A stretch of DNA of 64,000 bases from CAITWD01 sp963727285 (GTDB lineage: Bacteria; Actinomycetota; Thermoleophilia; Miltoncostaeales; Miltoncostaeaceae). The stretch lies in the NCBI GenBank assembly GCA_963727285.1, contig CAVSFF010000009.1, positions 806,001 through 870,000 on the forward strand, given 5' to 3'. Both the position numbers and the translations under genes were made by a program. The notes beneath the pieces were generated by a model. That model did no database searches. It was not told the DNA's origin and saw only the letters and a list, made by a program, of their open reading frames with translations. Below, piece after piece: positions 7,854 through 16,276 of the stretch. The number at the start of each line of letters is the position of its first letter. Position 1 is the stretch's first letter.

Positions 7854-8728
7854 GCCACATCCTGACGTAACGCGGCCACCACGTCGTGGCCGGCGGCAAC
7901 GGCATCGCGACCCGAGCGGGTGACCGTCACACGGCGGCCGCCCGTCCCGTCGGCATCATCGGCAGCGAACGCCTCGATCCACAGGCCCGTCGGAGACGGC
8001 ACGCAGTAGGCGCCCAGTGGTGTCATGCAGCCGCCGCCCATGCCGGCCAGCACCGTGCGCTCGGCCGCGAGGCTAAGGTGCGCGTCGTCGTCGTCCAGAC
8101 ACGCCAGCGCGCCGCGGGTGTCGGCGTCGTCGCGGCGCCCCTCGATTGCCAAAAGGCCCTGCCCGGGCGCCGGGACGCACACCGGCGGGGCGAGCACGAT
8201 CACGTCGCGGCGGCGGATTCCCAGCCGGATCAGCCCGGCCGCCGCCAGCACCAACGCATCGACGTCACCGCGGTCGCGGCGCTCGAGCCGCGTGCCGACG
8301 TTGCCGCGCAGCTCAACGATGTCGAGATCGGGGCGGATCAGCGTCAGTTGCGCGCGTCGCCGCGGACTGCTCGTGCCGACCCGCGCCCCGCGAGGCAGGC
8401 CGTCAAGGCCGTCGGTCACCCCGACCAGCACGTCCCGCGCGTCCTCGCGGACGGGCACCGCCAGCACCGCGAGACCCGGCGGGAGCTCCACGGGCAGGTC
8501 CTTGGCCGAGTGGACGGCAATATCGGCCCGGCCGTCCAAGAGCGCCTGCTCGAGTTCCTTGACGAACATGCCGCGATCGGGGGGCGCCTGGCCCGGTGAC
8601 GCGCTCCAGCGGTCGCCGCTGGTGACGATCTCCAGAAGACTGACCGTGTTGCCGGCGCGCTCGAGCTGGGAGGCGACGGCACGGCTTTGCGCGAGCGCCA
8701 GGGGTGAGCGACGCGTGGCGAGAACCAG
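7850..8728 (-). CDS. hemC: Porphobilinogen deaminase (hydroxymethylbilane synthase)
   Basis: About 292 residues. It polymerises four porphobilinogens to hydroxymethylbilane. The N-terminus RLVLATRRSPLALAQ, the active-site region HSAKDLPVELPPG and GTSSPRRRAQL, and the dipyrromethane-cofactor Cys in MGGGCMTPLGAYC are all present. The start is odd: no ATG, GTG or TTG lies in frame between the hemA stop and the conserved N-terminus. The best candidate is CTG at 8728 with GGAGG at 8741-8745, a 12-base spacing; a GTC stands where other HemC proteins would start. The frame is open further upstream inside hemA, so an annotator could choose a longer form. Confidence 0.88.
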   Translation of the reverse strand: MVLATRRSPLALAQSRAVASQLERAGNTVSLLEIVTSGDRWSASPGQAPPDRGMFVKELEQALLDGRADIAVHSAKDLPVELPPGLAVLAVPVREDARDVLVGVTDGLDGLPRGARVGTSSPRRRAQLTLIRPDLDIVELRGNVGTRLERRDRGDVDALVLAAAGLIRLGIRRRDVIVLAPPVCVPAPGQGLLAIEGRRDDADTRGALACLDDDDAHLSLAAERTVLAGMGGGCMTPLGAYCVPSPTGLWIEAFAADDADGTGGRRVTVTRSGRDAVAAGHDVVAALRQDVA

Positions 8729-8748
8729 CCGGACGGTGGACCTCCGAC

Positions 8749-10080
8749 CTAGCGGCTCAGGTCGTGCGCCGGGGGCGCCACGGCCTCGCCCCCGTTGGAG
8801 TGTGTCGTCTCCGACACCTCCTCGAGCCCGAACAGGTGGCGCAGGCTCTCGATGTGGCGCAGCCCCTCGGCGTTCTGGACGGCGGCGCGGGCCCGCACCG
8901 TGGGCTCGTGCAGGATCTTGTTGACGATGGCCTTGGTCAGGGCATCGATCCGTTCCCGGTCCTCGTCGGACAGCGACGCCCACGAGCTTTCCACGCGCTC
9001 CAGCTCGCGCTGGCGGATCTCCTCGGCCTGGTCGCGAAGCCCGCGGATCGCCGGGGCAGCCACGAGCGCGGACCGCCATTCGCCGAAGCCGGTCACCGCC
9101 TCGCCGACGATCTGCTCACCGACCGCCGCCTCTTCGCGCCGCCCGTTGAGATTCGCCTCGACGACGCGCTCGAGGTCGTCGATGTCGTAGAGCACCACCG
9201 ACGGCAGCTGGGCGATCGCGGGATCGAGGTCGCGCGGCACCGAGATGTCGATCAGCAGCATTCCGTGCTGGTCGCCCGCCGCCATCGCACGCGCGAGCTG
9301 GTCCCGGTCGAGGATCGTGTGAGGCGCATCGGTCGACGAGATCACCACGTCGGCACCGGAGAGCTCGTCGGCGAGCGCGTCGAAACCCACGCCGCGGCCC
9401 CCGAACCGGTCGGCAAGGTCGCGCGCGGTACTCACGGTCCGGTTGACGATCACGAGATCGCCGACACCGCCCCCGGTGAGGCTGACCAGTACCGACTCCG
9501 CCATCTCACCGGCTCCGACCACCACGACCCGGCTCGAGGACAGGTCGCTGACGCTCTGATGCACGAGACTGACCGCGACCGCGGGCACCGATGCCGGCCC
9601 GCGGCTGATGCGGGTATCGGTGCGGACGCGCTTGCCGACCTCGAGGGCTTGGCGAAACAGTTGGTTCAGGATGGGGCCGACGGTCTTCTCCTCGGCCGCG
9701 TGTTCCCATGCCGTGCGGACCTGCCCCTGGATCTCGCTCTCGCCGACGACCATCGAGTCGAGGCTCGAGCTCACGCGGAACAGCTGCGCCGCGGCCCGCT
9801 CATCACGTTGGATGTACCGGGCACAGGCAAGCTCGTCGTCGCTGATGCGGGTATTCGCGATGAGCGCGTCGGCAAGCGCCTGCTCGGCCGCGGCCGGATC
9901 GCTCGTGGCGGCGTAGAGCTCGGTGCGGTTGCACGTCGACAGGGCGACAACCTCCGAGACGGTGCCGGAGGAGACCAGCGACCGGAGCAGGTTGCGCTCG
10001 CCCCGCGACGACAGGACCGCCTTTTCACGTTGTTCCACCGGCGCCGTCTTATGGGACAGGCCGATCAACACGATGTGCAT
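8749..10080 (-). CDS. hemA: Glutamyl-tRNA reductase
   Basis: A 443-residue enzyme and the first committed step of C5-pathway tetrapyrrole synthesis: NADPH reduction of Glu-tRNA to glutamate-1-semialdehyde. The catalytic Cys lies in LSTCNRTELYA (about residue 50). VVGESEIQGQV, GKRVRTDTRI and the NADPH-binding VVVVGAGEMAE (about 186-196) are intact, and a C-terminal dimerisation helix follows (about 340-420). The ATG directly follows the stop of the precorrin-2 dehydrogenase gene (TAGATG), so the two are co-transcribed. HemA is usually feedback-regulated by heme through its N-terminus; nothing special is visible here. Confidence 0.96.
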   Translation of the reverse strand: MHIVLIGLSHKTAPVEQREKAVLSSRGERNLLRSLVSSGTVSEVVALSTCNRTELYAATSDPAAAEQALADALIANTRISDDELACARYIQRDERAAAQLFRVSSSLDSMVVGESEIQGQVRTAWEHAAEEKTVGPILNQLFRQALEVGKRVRTDTRISRGPASVPAVAVSLVHQSVSDLSSSRVVVVGAGEMAESVLVSLTGGGVGDLVIVNRTVSTARDLADRFGGRGVGFDALADELSGADVVISSTDAPHTILDRDQLARAMAAGDQHGMLLIDISVPRDLDPAIAQLPSVVLYDIDDLERVVEANLNGRREEAAVGEQIVGEAVTGFGEWRSALVAAPAIRGLRDQAEEIRQRELERVESSWASLSDEDRERIDALTKAIVNKILHEPTVRARAAVQNAEGLRHIESLRHLFGLEEVSETTHSNGGEAVAPPAHDLSR

Positions 10081-10737
10081 CTATACCGCTCCCTCAAGAT
10101 CCAGGGCCCCCCGGGCGTACCGTCCGGCCTCGTCGACCCTGCCCGCGCGCAGCAACTCCAGCACCTGCCCGTCATCCAGCAGCGCCCGAACCGCATCCGC
10201 GCGTCGTGAAGGCTGAGGATACCGCTGCTTGGTGGCCTCGCGCAGATCGCCGAGCAGTGTCAGCAGCGCCCCCCACTCTGGACCGAAGACGTCCTCCAGC
10301 CGTCGGCGCACGTCGGCCGTCACGGCGGGACTCGCGCCGCCGGTCGAAATCGCCAAGGTCAGGTCGCCGCGGCGCACCAGCGCCGGAATATGGACGTCGC
10401 TGATCTTCGGATCGTCGGCCACATTGCAGAGAATGCCGCGTTCACGTGCCGTTTCCGCGATTTTCGCATTTACATCGCGCCGATTTGTGGCGGCGAGCGC
10501 CAAAAAGACCCCGTCCATGTCGTCGGCGTGGAACGCGCGCCGGCGCACCTCCTGGACCCGCCCGTCAGCCTCCATCTCCGACAGACCGTCGGAAATCTCC
10601 GGTGCGACCACCCTCAGCACTGCCCCATGTGCGGCCAGCAAACGCGTCCTACCTTCGGCGATGCGCCCGCCGCCGACGACCAGGCACCTGCGACCGGAAA
10701 GGTCGAGAACCAGGGGGAGGTACGGCGGTGCGGGCAT
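10081..10737 (-). CDS. Precorrin-2 dehydrogenase / sirohydrochlorin ferrochelatase (CysG N-terminal type)
   Basis: A 218-residue protein. Residues about 6-115 are an NAD-binding fold (LPLVLDLSGRRCLVVGGG, LAATNRRDVNAKIAETARE). Residues 115-150 carry the CysG/Met8 hinge CNVADDPKISDVHIPA and the STGGASPAVTADVRR motif. The enzyme oxidises precorrin-2 to sirohydrochlorin and may insert iron, completing siroheme with the downstream CobA domain. It heads the hemA-hemC-cobA/hemD run, with a 129-base gap to ccmD upstream where a promoter could lie. Confidence 0.9.
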   Translation of the reverse strand: MPAPPYLPLVLDLSGRRCLVVGGGRIAEGRTRLLAAHGAVLRVVAPEISDGLSEMEADGRVQEVRRRAFHADDMDGVFLALAATNRRDVNAKIAETARERGILCNVADDPKISDVHIPALVRRGDLTLAISTGGASPAVTADVRRRLEDVFGPEWGALLTLLGDLREATKQRYPQPSRRADAVRALLDDGQVLELLRAGRVDEAGRYARGALDLEGAV

Positions 10738-10866
10738 GATCGGACTCAGCCCGCAGTCAGCGCGGCGATTCGGGACAATGTAGTGGGCCGCGGGGCACTT
10801 CGGCCAGGGGCGGACAGCCCACGGCGGCGGACGAAGGTCCCCGACGGCACATCGCCTCGACGCGGG

Positions 10867-11049
10867 TCAGCGGCCGACTCCCGCGGTTTCGTCGGCGGCG
10901 GCCTGCTCGCGCTCGTCGAGCAGCCGCGCCAGCAGCTCCGCCTCACGGGCGAGCCGCGCGCTGCGCAGGCCCAGCACGACGACGTACAGCAACAGGACGA
11001 CCCAGATCACCGCGTATGCACTGACCACGAACTGTGTTCCGCCGCTCAT
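10867..11049 (-). CDS. ccmD: CcmD-like heme exporter protein D
   Basis: A 60-residue protein with one transmembrane helix (about 9-29, YAVIWVVLLLYVVVLGLRSA), then a basic and acidic amphipathic helix rich in Arg and Glu. Size, topology and position directly after ccmC fit CcmD, which helps release holo-CcmE from the CcmABC complex. Such short proteins are recognised mainly by context. No CcmE or CcmF gene is in the window. Confidence 0.8.
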   Translation of the reverse strand: MSGGTQFVVSAYAVIWVVLLLYVVVLGLRSARLAREAELLARLLDEREQAAADETAGVGR

Positions 11050-11056
11050 GGGCGTC

Positions 11057-11755
11057 CTACCCTCTCTCCAGGCGCAACTTGACCTCCTGCAGGGCCCGCT
11101 GGGCCCGGTGCTGGATCAGCTCCAGCTGCAGCAGCGTGAAAAACAACGCCGTCATCCCCGCCAGCGCAATGACGAACCAGATCAGCATGCTGTTGGGCAT
11201 CGCCGCCCCCTTGCTCGTGAACACGACGGGATGGACAACAGATTGGGCGATCCGGACCGCGTAGAACGAGATCGGGACCGAGATGAACGCGACGATCGCG
11301 TAGACCGCCGAGAACCGCGCCTGGCGGTCCCCCTCGGCGGAGCTGCGGAGCACGAAATACGCGGAGTACAGCAGCACAACCAGTGTGTACGTCGCCAGAC
11401 GCGGGTCGCTCCAGATCCACCAACGACCCCACGCGGCCTTTGCCCAGATCGACCCGGTGATGACCGTGAGCACCGCGAACAGCAGCCCAAGGCGGACGCA
11501 GATCAGCACGACATCGTCCCACCACGGACGCGGACGTCGCAGGTAGGCCGCGCCGGCGATGAACGCGACGGCAAACGCCAGCAGCGACACCAGCGCGATC
11601 GAGACGTGGAAGTAGAAGATCCGCTGGATCTCGCCCTCGCCGCCCGGTCCGTTGTCCTCGGGCGCGACGAGGAACAGCCCGATGACCGATGCCCCGATCA
11701 GCACGGCGGTCAGTACGCCGAGTGCGGTGACGCGGCGGACAGCGGCGTCAGTCAT
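11057..11755 (-). CDS. ccmC: Heme ABC transporter permease CcmC
   Basis: A 232-residue protein with six transmembrane helices. The heme-handling tryptophan-rich stretch WGRWWIWSDPR lies between helices 3 and 4, and His residues in HVSIALVSLL and VHPVVF are candidate axial ligands, as in CcmC proteins that load heme onto CcmE. The start is placed at MTDAAVRR (11755), overlapping ccmB by 8 bases; an upstream GTG-type start at 11794 would lie deep inside ccmB. The operon order is ccmA-ccmB-ccmC-ccmD. Confidence 0.9.
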   Translation of the reverse strand: MTDAAVRRVTALGVLTAVLIGASVIGLFLVAPEDNGPGGEGEIQRIFYFHVSIALVSLLAFAVAFIAGAAYLRRPRPWWDDVVLICVRLGLLFAVLTVITGSIWAKAAWGRWWIWSDPRLATYTLVVLLYSAYFVLRSSAEGDRQARFSAVYAIVAFISVPISFYAVRIAQSVVHPVVFTSKGAAMPNSMLIWFVIALAGMTALFFTLLQLELIQHRAQRALQEVKLRLERG

Positions 11756-12437
11756 CGAGGATGTAGTCGAAGGTCGCGTAGGCCACGAGGGCAAAGATTA
11801 CTGCGTAGACGGCCAGAAACAGGCAGTAGCCACGATACTCCGCCATCTGCCGCGGCGCGCTCAAGGCCGCGTCCGTGGCACCTCCCGCGGCGATCACGAC
11901 GGGGATCAGGGACGGCAGCAGTAGCACGGGCAGCACCAGCTCCCGCGTGCGCGAGAAGACGCTCATCGACGACAGGAGCGCGCCCATGATCCCGATACAG
12001 ATGTCCGCCAACACGCAGACCGCCGCGATCAGCCCGAGACTCGCCGGCGAGGTCCCGTTGACGAAGAAGACGATCGCCAGCGGCACGACCACGACCTGCA
12101 CCCCGAGCAGGAAGATGACCAGCGCGGTCGTGCGCGCCATCATGAGCACCAGGCGCGACACGGGGGCGATCAGAATCGCATCGAGCACGCGCTGCTCCCG
12201 TTCGGGGACCCATGTCCGCCCGACTCCGAGAACCGCGCCGAGCGTGAGCGTGGCCCAGATGATGCCGCCGGCGATCGCCGACGTGTTGCCGATGCGTTCG
12301 CCGATCGTGAACTCGAACAGGATCGTGACGACGAGGCTGAACAGGCCCATGGCCACGATCGTCTCGCGGGTGCGGTATTCGAGACGCAGGTCCTTGCGCA
12401 GCAGGGCGGCGTACTGGCGGCGCGAGGACGGGGTCAT
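11748..12437 (-). CDS. ccmB: Heme ABC exporter permease CcmB
   Basis: A 229-residue integral membrane protein with six helices. The N-terminal LLRKDLRLEYRTRETIVAM and the WVPEREQRVLDAILIAPVSR loop are characteristic of CcmB. It pairs with CcmA as the membrane half of the transporter that drives release of heme-loaded CcmE during cytochrome c maturation. The ATG overlaps the ccmA stop by 4 bases. Confidence 0.93.
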   Translation of the reverse strand: MTPSSRRQYAALLRKDLRLEYRTRETIVAMGLFSLVVTILFEFTIGERIGNTSAIAGGIIWATLTLGAVLGVGRTWVPEREQRVLDAILIAPVSRLVLMMARTTALVIFLLGVQVVVVPLAIVFFVNGTSPASLGLIAAVCVLADICIGIMGALLSSMSVFSRTRELVLPVLLLPSLIPVVIAAGGATDAALSAPRQMAEYRGYCLFLAVYAVIFALVAYATFDYILDD

Positions 12438-13147
12438 GCCGTCAGCTCCGCGTAGCGCTCCCGGAACTCCACCAGGCCCGTGCGGGCCGTCGTGACCTCC
12501 GCCGCGACCCGACCCCGATGCATGACGATCACACGGTCGGCGCCGTCGAGTGCCCGATCGAGCTCGTGGGTCACCATCACGATGCCGCGGCCCGTCGCGA
12601 CGTCGCCGACGAGGTCGTCCAGCAGGTGTGCGCCCCGGGAGTCGAGTCCGGTGTAGGGCTCATCGAGCAACAGCAGCCGCGGCTCATGGAGGGTTAGGCG
12701 GGCGATCCCCAGACGCTGCGCCATGCCGCGCGAGAAGGTGCGCACCGCATCGTGACTGCGCGCCAGCAACCCGACCCGCGAGAGCGCCGTCGTGATCCGC
12801 TCGGTGGCGTCGTCGATCCCGTAGAGGTCGGCGAACAGTTCCAGGTTCTGCTGGGCGGTCAGATCGAGGTAGACCATCGGATCGTGCCCGAGATACCCGA
12901 GCTCCCGGCGCGCCCGCTGGGCATCGTCCGGAATCGCCCACCCGAGCAGCGACAGGCTGCCGGCCTCCCGGCGCAGCAGGGTGGCCGCGATCCGCAGCAG
13001 CGTGGTCTTGCCCGCCCCGTTGGGACCGACGACCGCGACCCGCTCGCCGGCCGCCACGGACAGGTCGATGCCGTCTACGGCACGGCGGCCGCCAAAGCCG
13101 CGCACCAGCCCGTGCGCGTCGACCAGCGGCGCATCGGTCGTCGTCAC
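12434..13147 (-). CDS. ccmA: Heme ABC exporter ATP-binding protein CcmA
   Basis: A 237-residue ABC ATPase. The Walker A is GPNGAGKTTLL (about 40-50), the Q-loop region GYLGHDPMVYLDLTAQQNL, the signature is FSRGMAQRLGIARL (SRGMAQR in place of LSGGQ, as in CcmA), the Walker B is LLLLDEPYTGLD and the switch His lies in VTHELD. It powers the CcmBC complex. It lies 6 bases after the ubiA-like gene and overlaps ccmB, so it belongs to the same operon. Confidence 0.93.
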   Translation of the reverse strand: MTTTDAPLVDAHGLVRGFGGRRAVDGIDLSVAAGERVAVVGPNGAGKTTLLRIAATLLRREAGSLSLLGWAIPDDAQRARRELGYLGHDPMVYLDLTAQQNLELFADLYGIDDATERITTALSRVGLLARSHDAVRTFSRGMAQRLGIARLTLHEPRLLLLDEPYTGLDSRGAHLLDDLVGDVATGRGIVMVTHELDRALDGADRVIVMHRGRVAAEVTTARTGLVEFRERYAELTA

Positions 13148-13153
13148 CGCCGG

Positions 13154-14044
13154 CTATCCGATCGAGACGTCGAGGATGACGAACCCGATGTAGACCAGCG
13201 CCAAGACCCCGTTCGCGGTGCCGAACGCGGCCTGGATCCGGGCCTGGTCGTCGGGCGAGACGACGATGTTCTCGATCAACAGCACGACCGCACAGACCGC
13301 GACGCCGACGAAGTAGATCGCATGCGAGCCGGCAAGCACCCCCGCGACGACCAGGCAGATCACCGCGATCGTGTGCATGACGCGCGTCACCCACAGCGCA
13401 CGGCGCGCGCCGAACCGGGCCGGGACCGACTTCACCCCGTGCCGGGTGTCGAAGTCGACGTCCATCAGCGCGTAGATGACGTCGAATCCGAACATCCACG
13501 TGGCCACGGCGAGAAACAGGAACCACGGTGCCGTCGCAAACTGTCCGGTCACCGCGATCCACGCGCCGAGCGGGGCGAGCCCGATCACGACCCCGAGCAC
13601 GAGATGGCACAGCCACGTGAAGCGCTTGGTGTAGGGGTAGATGACAAACCCCGCGACCGGGATCGGCCACAGGTACCAGGTCACCGGCGGCAGCTGGCTG
13701 ACCGCGACCAGCAGCGCGGCCAGGCTGATCGCACAGAACACTGCGACCTGACGGACGGTCAGGCGTCCGCTCGGCAGATCCCGGCCCGCGGTCCGCGGAT
13801 TGGCCGCGTCGATCTCCATGTCGACGACCCGGTTGATCGCCATCGCCAGCGATCGGGCACCGACCATCGCCAAAAGGATCCAGCCGAGGGTCGACACCGG
13901 CGGCCACGCCTGGCGCGCCATGAGCGCACCGGCGAGCGCGAACGGCAGCGCAAACACGGTGTGCTGAAAGCGCACCAGGGACGCGAAGGCGCCGATCAGC
14001 GACATACCGCGGGCGGCGTCGGTGGACGGGGACGTACCGGTCAC
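13154..14044 (-). CDS. UbiA-family prenyltransferase (menaquinone route, MqnP/UbiA-like)
   Basis: A 296-residue protein with about nine transmembrane helices. The two Asp-rich catalytic motifs are present: NRVVDMEIDAANPRTAGRD (about 80-98) and DVIYALMDVDFDTRHGVKS (about 176-194), which bind prenyl diphosphate through Mg2+. The family attaches a polyprenyl chain to an aromatic acid. In actinobacteria lacking ubiquinone this protein usually acts in the futalosine menaquinone pathway, which is my preferred reading. It is the first gene of the ccm operon, linking quinone and cytochrome biogenesis. No other menaquinone gene is in the window. Confidence 0.85.
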   Translation of the reverse strand: MTGTSPSTDAARGMSLIGAFASLVRFQHTVFALPFALAGALMARQAWPPVSTLGWILLAMVGARSLAMAINRVVDMEIDAANPRTAGRDLPSGRLTVRQVAVFCAISLAALLVAVSQLPPVTWYLWPIPVAGFVIYPYTKRFTWLCHLVLGVVIGLAPLGAWIAVTGQFATAPWFLFLAVATWMFGFDVIYALMDVDFDTRHGVKSVPARFGARRALWVTRVMHTIAVICLVVAGVLAGSHAIYFVGVAVCAVVLLIENIVVSPDDQARIQAAFGTANGVLALVYIGFVILDVSIG

Positions 14045-14132
14045 GATCGCGAATGCTAGCCCCCTGCCACCGCGACGGGGGCGAATTGCGCCGGGCGCGG
14101 TGTCGGCGTCGGGCGGGGGGTATCATCGGGTC

Positions 14133-14852
14133 ATGCCCGGGGTTTGGAATATCGCCCACCGCGGCGCGTCGCTCGATCGGGCCGAGAACACGTTGGCGGC
14201 GTTCGAGGAAGCGATACGCCAAGGCGCCGACGCGCTCGAGGCCGACGTCAGGATGACCGCCGACGGCGAACTGGTCGTCTTGAACGACGCCACCGTCGAC
14301 CGCACCACCAACGGCCACGGTGCGATGCGCGAACTCGACTATGCGGGCGCCCGTACCCTCGACGCGGGCCGCGGCGAGCGGATTCCCACGCCCGACGAGG
14401 TCCTCGATCTCGCACGCGGGCGTGCCCGCGTGACCTTTGACATCAAGGAGCCGGACGCGATCGACACCCTGATCGCCATGGTGCGCGAGCTCGAGATGGT
14501 CGACAACGTCACGTTCCTGACGTATCTGCCGGAAGTCGCCGACCGACTTCATGAGATTGGGGTCACCAACCCGGTCATCCAGGCCGTCGACTCCCCGGCG
14601 GCGGTCGCGAGCCTCGTCACCGGGCATCCCGGTGGTGGTCAGTCCATTTCCGGGATTGGACTGCCCGCGGCGCTGGTCTCGGCGTCGCTGGCCGACGTGA
14701 TCCACCGACGCGGGTTCGGCGTGTTCGTCTGGACGGTGGACGATCCGGGCGAGATGGGGCGGCTCGTCGACTGCGGCGTGAACGGGATCGTCACCAACCG
14801 CCCGGCGATCCTGGCGGCGGTCCTGGACGAGCGGGGCGCGACCCGGAGCTAG
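14133..14852 (+). CDS. Glycerophosphodiester phosphodiesterase (GDPD family)
   Basis: A 239-residue protein. The start ATG 14133 gives the family's usual N-terminus NIAHRGASLDRAENTLAAF, containing the catalytic His and the ENT motif. EADVRMTADGELVVLNDATVDRT supplies the metal ligands (E, D) and second His, and VFVWTVDDPGEMGRLVDCGVNGIVTNRP closes the TIM barrel. It hydrolyses glycerophosphodiesters to glycerol-3-phosphate and an alcohol. There is no signal peptide, so it is probably cytoplasmic. It is convergent with the VanX-like gene and their stop codons share one CTAG. Confidence 0.9.
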   Translation: MPGVWNIAHRGASLDRAENTLAAFEEAIRQGADALEADVRMTADGELVVLNDATVDRTTNGHGAMRELDYAGARTLDAGRGERIPTPDEVLDLARGRARVTFDIKEPDAIDTLIAMVRELEMVDNVTFLTYLPEVADRLHEIGVTNPVIQAVDSPAAVASLVTGHPGGGQSISGIGLPAALVSASLADVIHRRGFGVFVWTVDDPGEMGRLVDCGVNGIVTNRPAILAAVLDERGATRS

Positions 14853-15538
14853 GCGGGCGGAGGCGTCGCGGGTCCGTAGATGGCCGTCTCGCCGGTCACC
14901 AGCGCCCAGAATTGGTCTCCGAAGTCGAAGTGCCACCACTCTTCGGCGTAGTTGGTGAAGCCCTCGGCGTGCATCGACCAGAACAAGAGCCGTCGCAGGT
15001 CGCGCACGCCCGAGTTGATCTGCTCGAAGGCGTGCGTCTCGGCCTCCGGAACGAACGCATCGAAGCTTGTGCCGAGGTTCCGCACCGCTCCGTCCCCGTC
15101 ACCGAGCGTCAGGTCCACGGCGCCTCCGGTCAGATGCGGCGGAGGCGCGACGAGCGACCGGCTCGGCGGCGTCACGTACCTGGCGGCGGCCTCCTCGAGC
15201 GACTCCCCGGGCATCTCCGGGTGGACGGCCACCAACTCCGACAGGTACGCGGCGAACAGCGCCGCCTGCACCTCGAGCGGACGGTATGCGTCCCAGACCA
15301 CGAGCGTGAACCCGTCGGGAAGCCCGACGGCCACCCGCTCCAGGCGCTCGGCGACCCCGGCGCGGACCCATGAACGGGGCAGGCTGCCCGGCAGGCCCCA
15401 GGCGTGGTACTCGGCCCGATCGAAGATCCGCGGCGCGATCCCGTCGACGGGCACCAGCGGCTCGTCGACCGCGGCGATCTCGAGCTCGCGCCAGCCGACG
15501 TTGCCATGCAACGGCGGTATGGGGCTCAGCGGTTCCAT
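14849..15538 (-). CDS. D-Ala-D-Ala dipeptidase (VanX/DdpX family)
   Basis: A 229-residue zinc peptidase of the M15D type. WDAYRPLEVQAALF carries the catalytic Arg, PPPHLTGGAVDLTL provides the first His and the Asp zinc ligands (usually S-x-H-x2-G), and EEWWHFDFG has the general-base Glu and last His. The family cleaves D-Ala-D-Ala. With no vanH, vanA or vanRS genes nearby, glycopeptide resistance is unlikely and peptidoglycan dipeptide recycling is more probable. The ATG at 15538 overlaps the preceding SDR gene by 13 bases. Family certain, substrate inferred. Confidence 0.85.
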   Translation of the reverse strand: MEPLSPIPPLHGNVGWRELEIAAVDEPLVPVDGIAPRIFDRAEYHAWGLPGSLPRSWVRAGVAERLERVAVGLPDGFTLVVWDAYRPLEVQAALFAAYLSELVAVHPEMPGESLEEAAARYVTPPSRSLVAPPPHLTGGAVDLTLGDGDGAVRNLGTSFDAFVPEAETHAFEQINSGVRDLRRLLFWSMHAEGFTNYAEEWWHFDFGDQFWALVTGETAIYGPATPPPA

Positions 15539-16233
15539 TCGGATGCCTCCACGATTCCCGTGACGGGCGCCCCCGCCGCAATCGCGATGAAGGGCTCCAC
15601 GATGCTCTGCGGATGGCGGACCGTCGCCGGGTCCTCCTGCGGATACGCAGCATGCCGCATCGCGGTCCGCACCGGACCGGGGTTGATCGCCACACAGCGC
15701 ACGCCGCGCGCGCCGAGATCCTCCGCGAGCATCTCGGTGGCGACGTTGAGCGCGGCCTTGGTGAGCCCGTAGGCGCCCCACCGCGCCCGCCCCGCCGCAC
15801 CGGAGGTGACATTGATGACGACCGCGTCGTCGGAGAGTGCGTCGGCGAGGGTCGCCACGAGTTCGACAGGGCCGGCGACGTTGATGGCCAGCGCCGACCG
15901 CAGATCGTCCGTCGGGGTCGCGGTCAGCGGTCCGCGCGCGCCGAGCACGGCCGCGTTGTTGACCACGATGTCGATACGCCCCAACAGCCCCCGCGCGGCG
16001 TGGGCGGCCGCCTGGACCGACCCGGCGACTCCGAGATCCATCTCCAGCGTGCCGACGAGCATCCCGGGGAGAGCGTCGGCGTCCCGTCGCAGTCCGTCGA
16101 GGTGGGCGGCGCGCCGGGCGGTGGCGACGACCGACGCACCCTCCCGCAGGTACGCGATGCAGATGGCGCGGCCGATGCCACGCGAGCCACCGGACACCAG
16201 CGCCCGACGGCCTTCGAGGCGCATCGGGCTCAT
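15526..16233 (-). CDS. Short-chain dehydrogenase/reductase
   Basis: A 235-residue classical SDR. The cofactor loop is SGGSRGIGRAI (about 14-24), NNAAVLG follows at about 92, the catalytic Ser lies in VINVTSGAAGR, and YGLTK supplies Tyr and Lys. An Arg-rich segment after beta-2 (ATARRAAHL) suggests NADP(H). The substrate cannot be read from sequence. It is transcribed with the VanX-like gene, which it overlaps. Confidence 0.85.
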   Translation of the reverse strand: MSPMRLEGRRALVSGGSRGIGRAICIAYLREGASVVATARRAAHLDGLRRDADALPGMLVGTLEMDLGVAGSVQAAAHAARGLLGRIDIVVNNAAVLGARGPLTATPTDDLRSALAINVAGPVELVATLADALSDDAVVINVTSGAAGRARWGAYGLTKAALNVATEMLAEDLGARGVRCVAINPGPVRTAMRHAAYPQEDPATVRHPQSIVEPFIAIAAGAPVTGIVEASEWNR

Positions 16234-16276
16234 CGCGTCACACCGGGCATGTCAAGGGCGGGGCGACCCGCCCGGA

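Noticed and set aside
12684..14939. Very long open frames antisense to the ccm/ubiA and glc genes (also 26181-27911 and 32059-33912)
   Set aside because: Arg/Gly/Pro-rich products without motifs, opposite clear genes; typical shadow frames of high-GC DNA.
14849..15538. VanX as part of a glycopeptide-resistance cluster
   Set aside because: No vanH, D-Ala-D-Lac ligase or two-component genes nearby; recycling of D-Ala-D-Ala is simpler.
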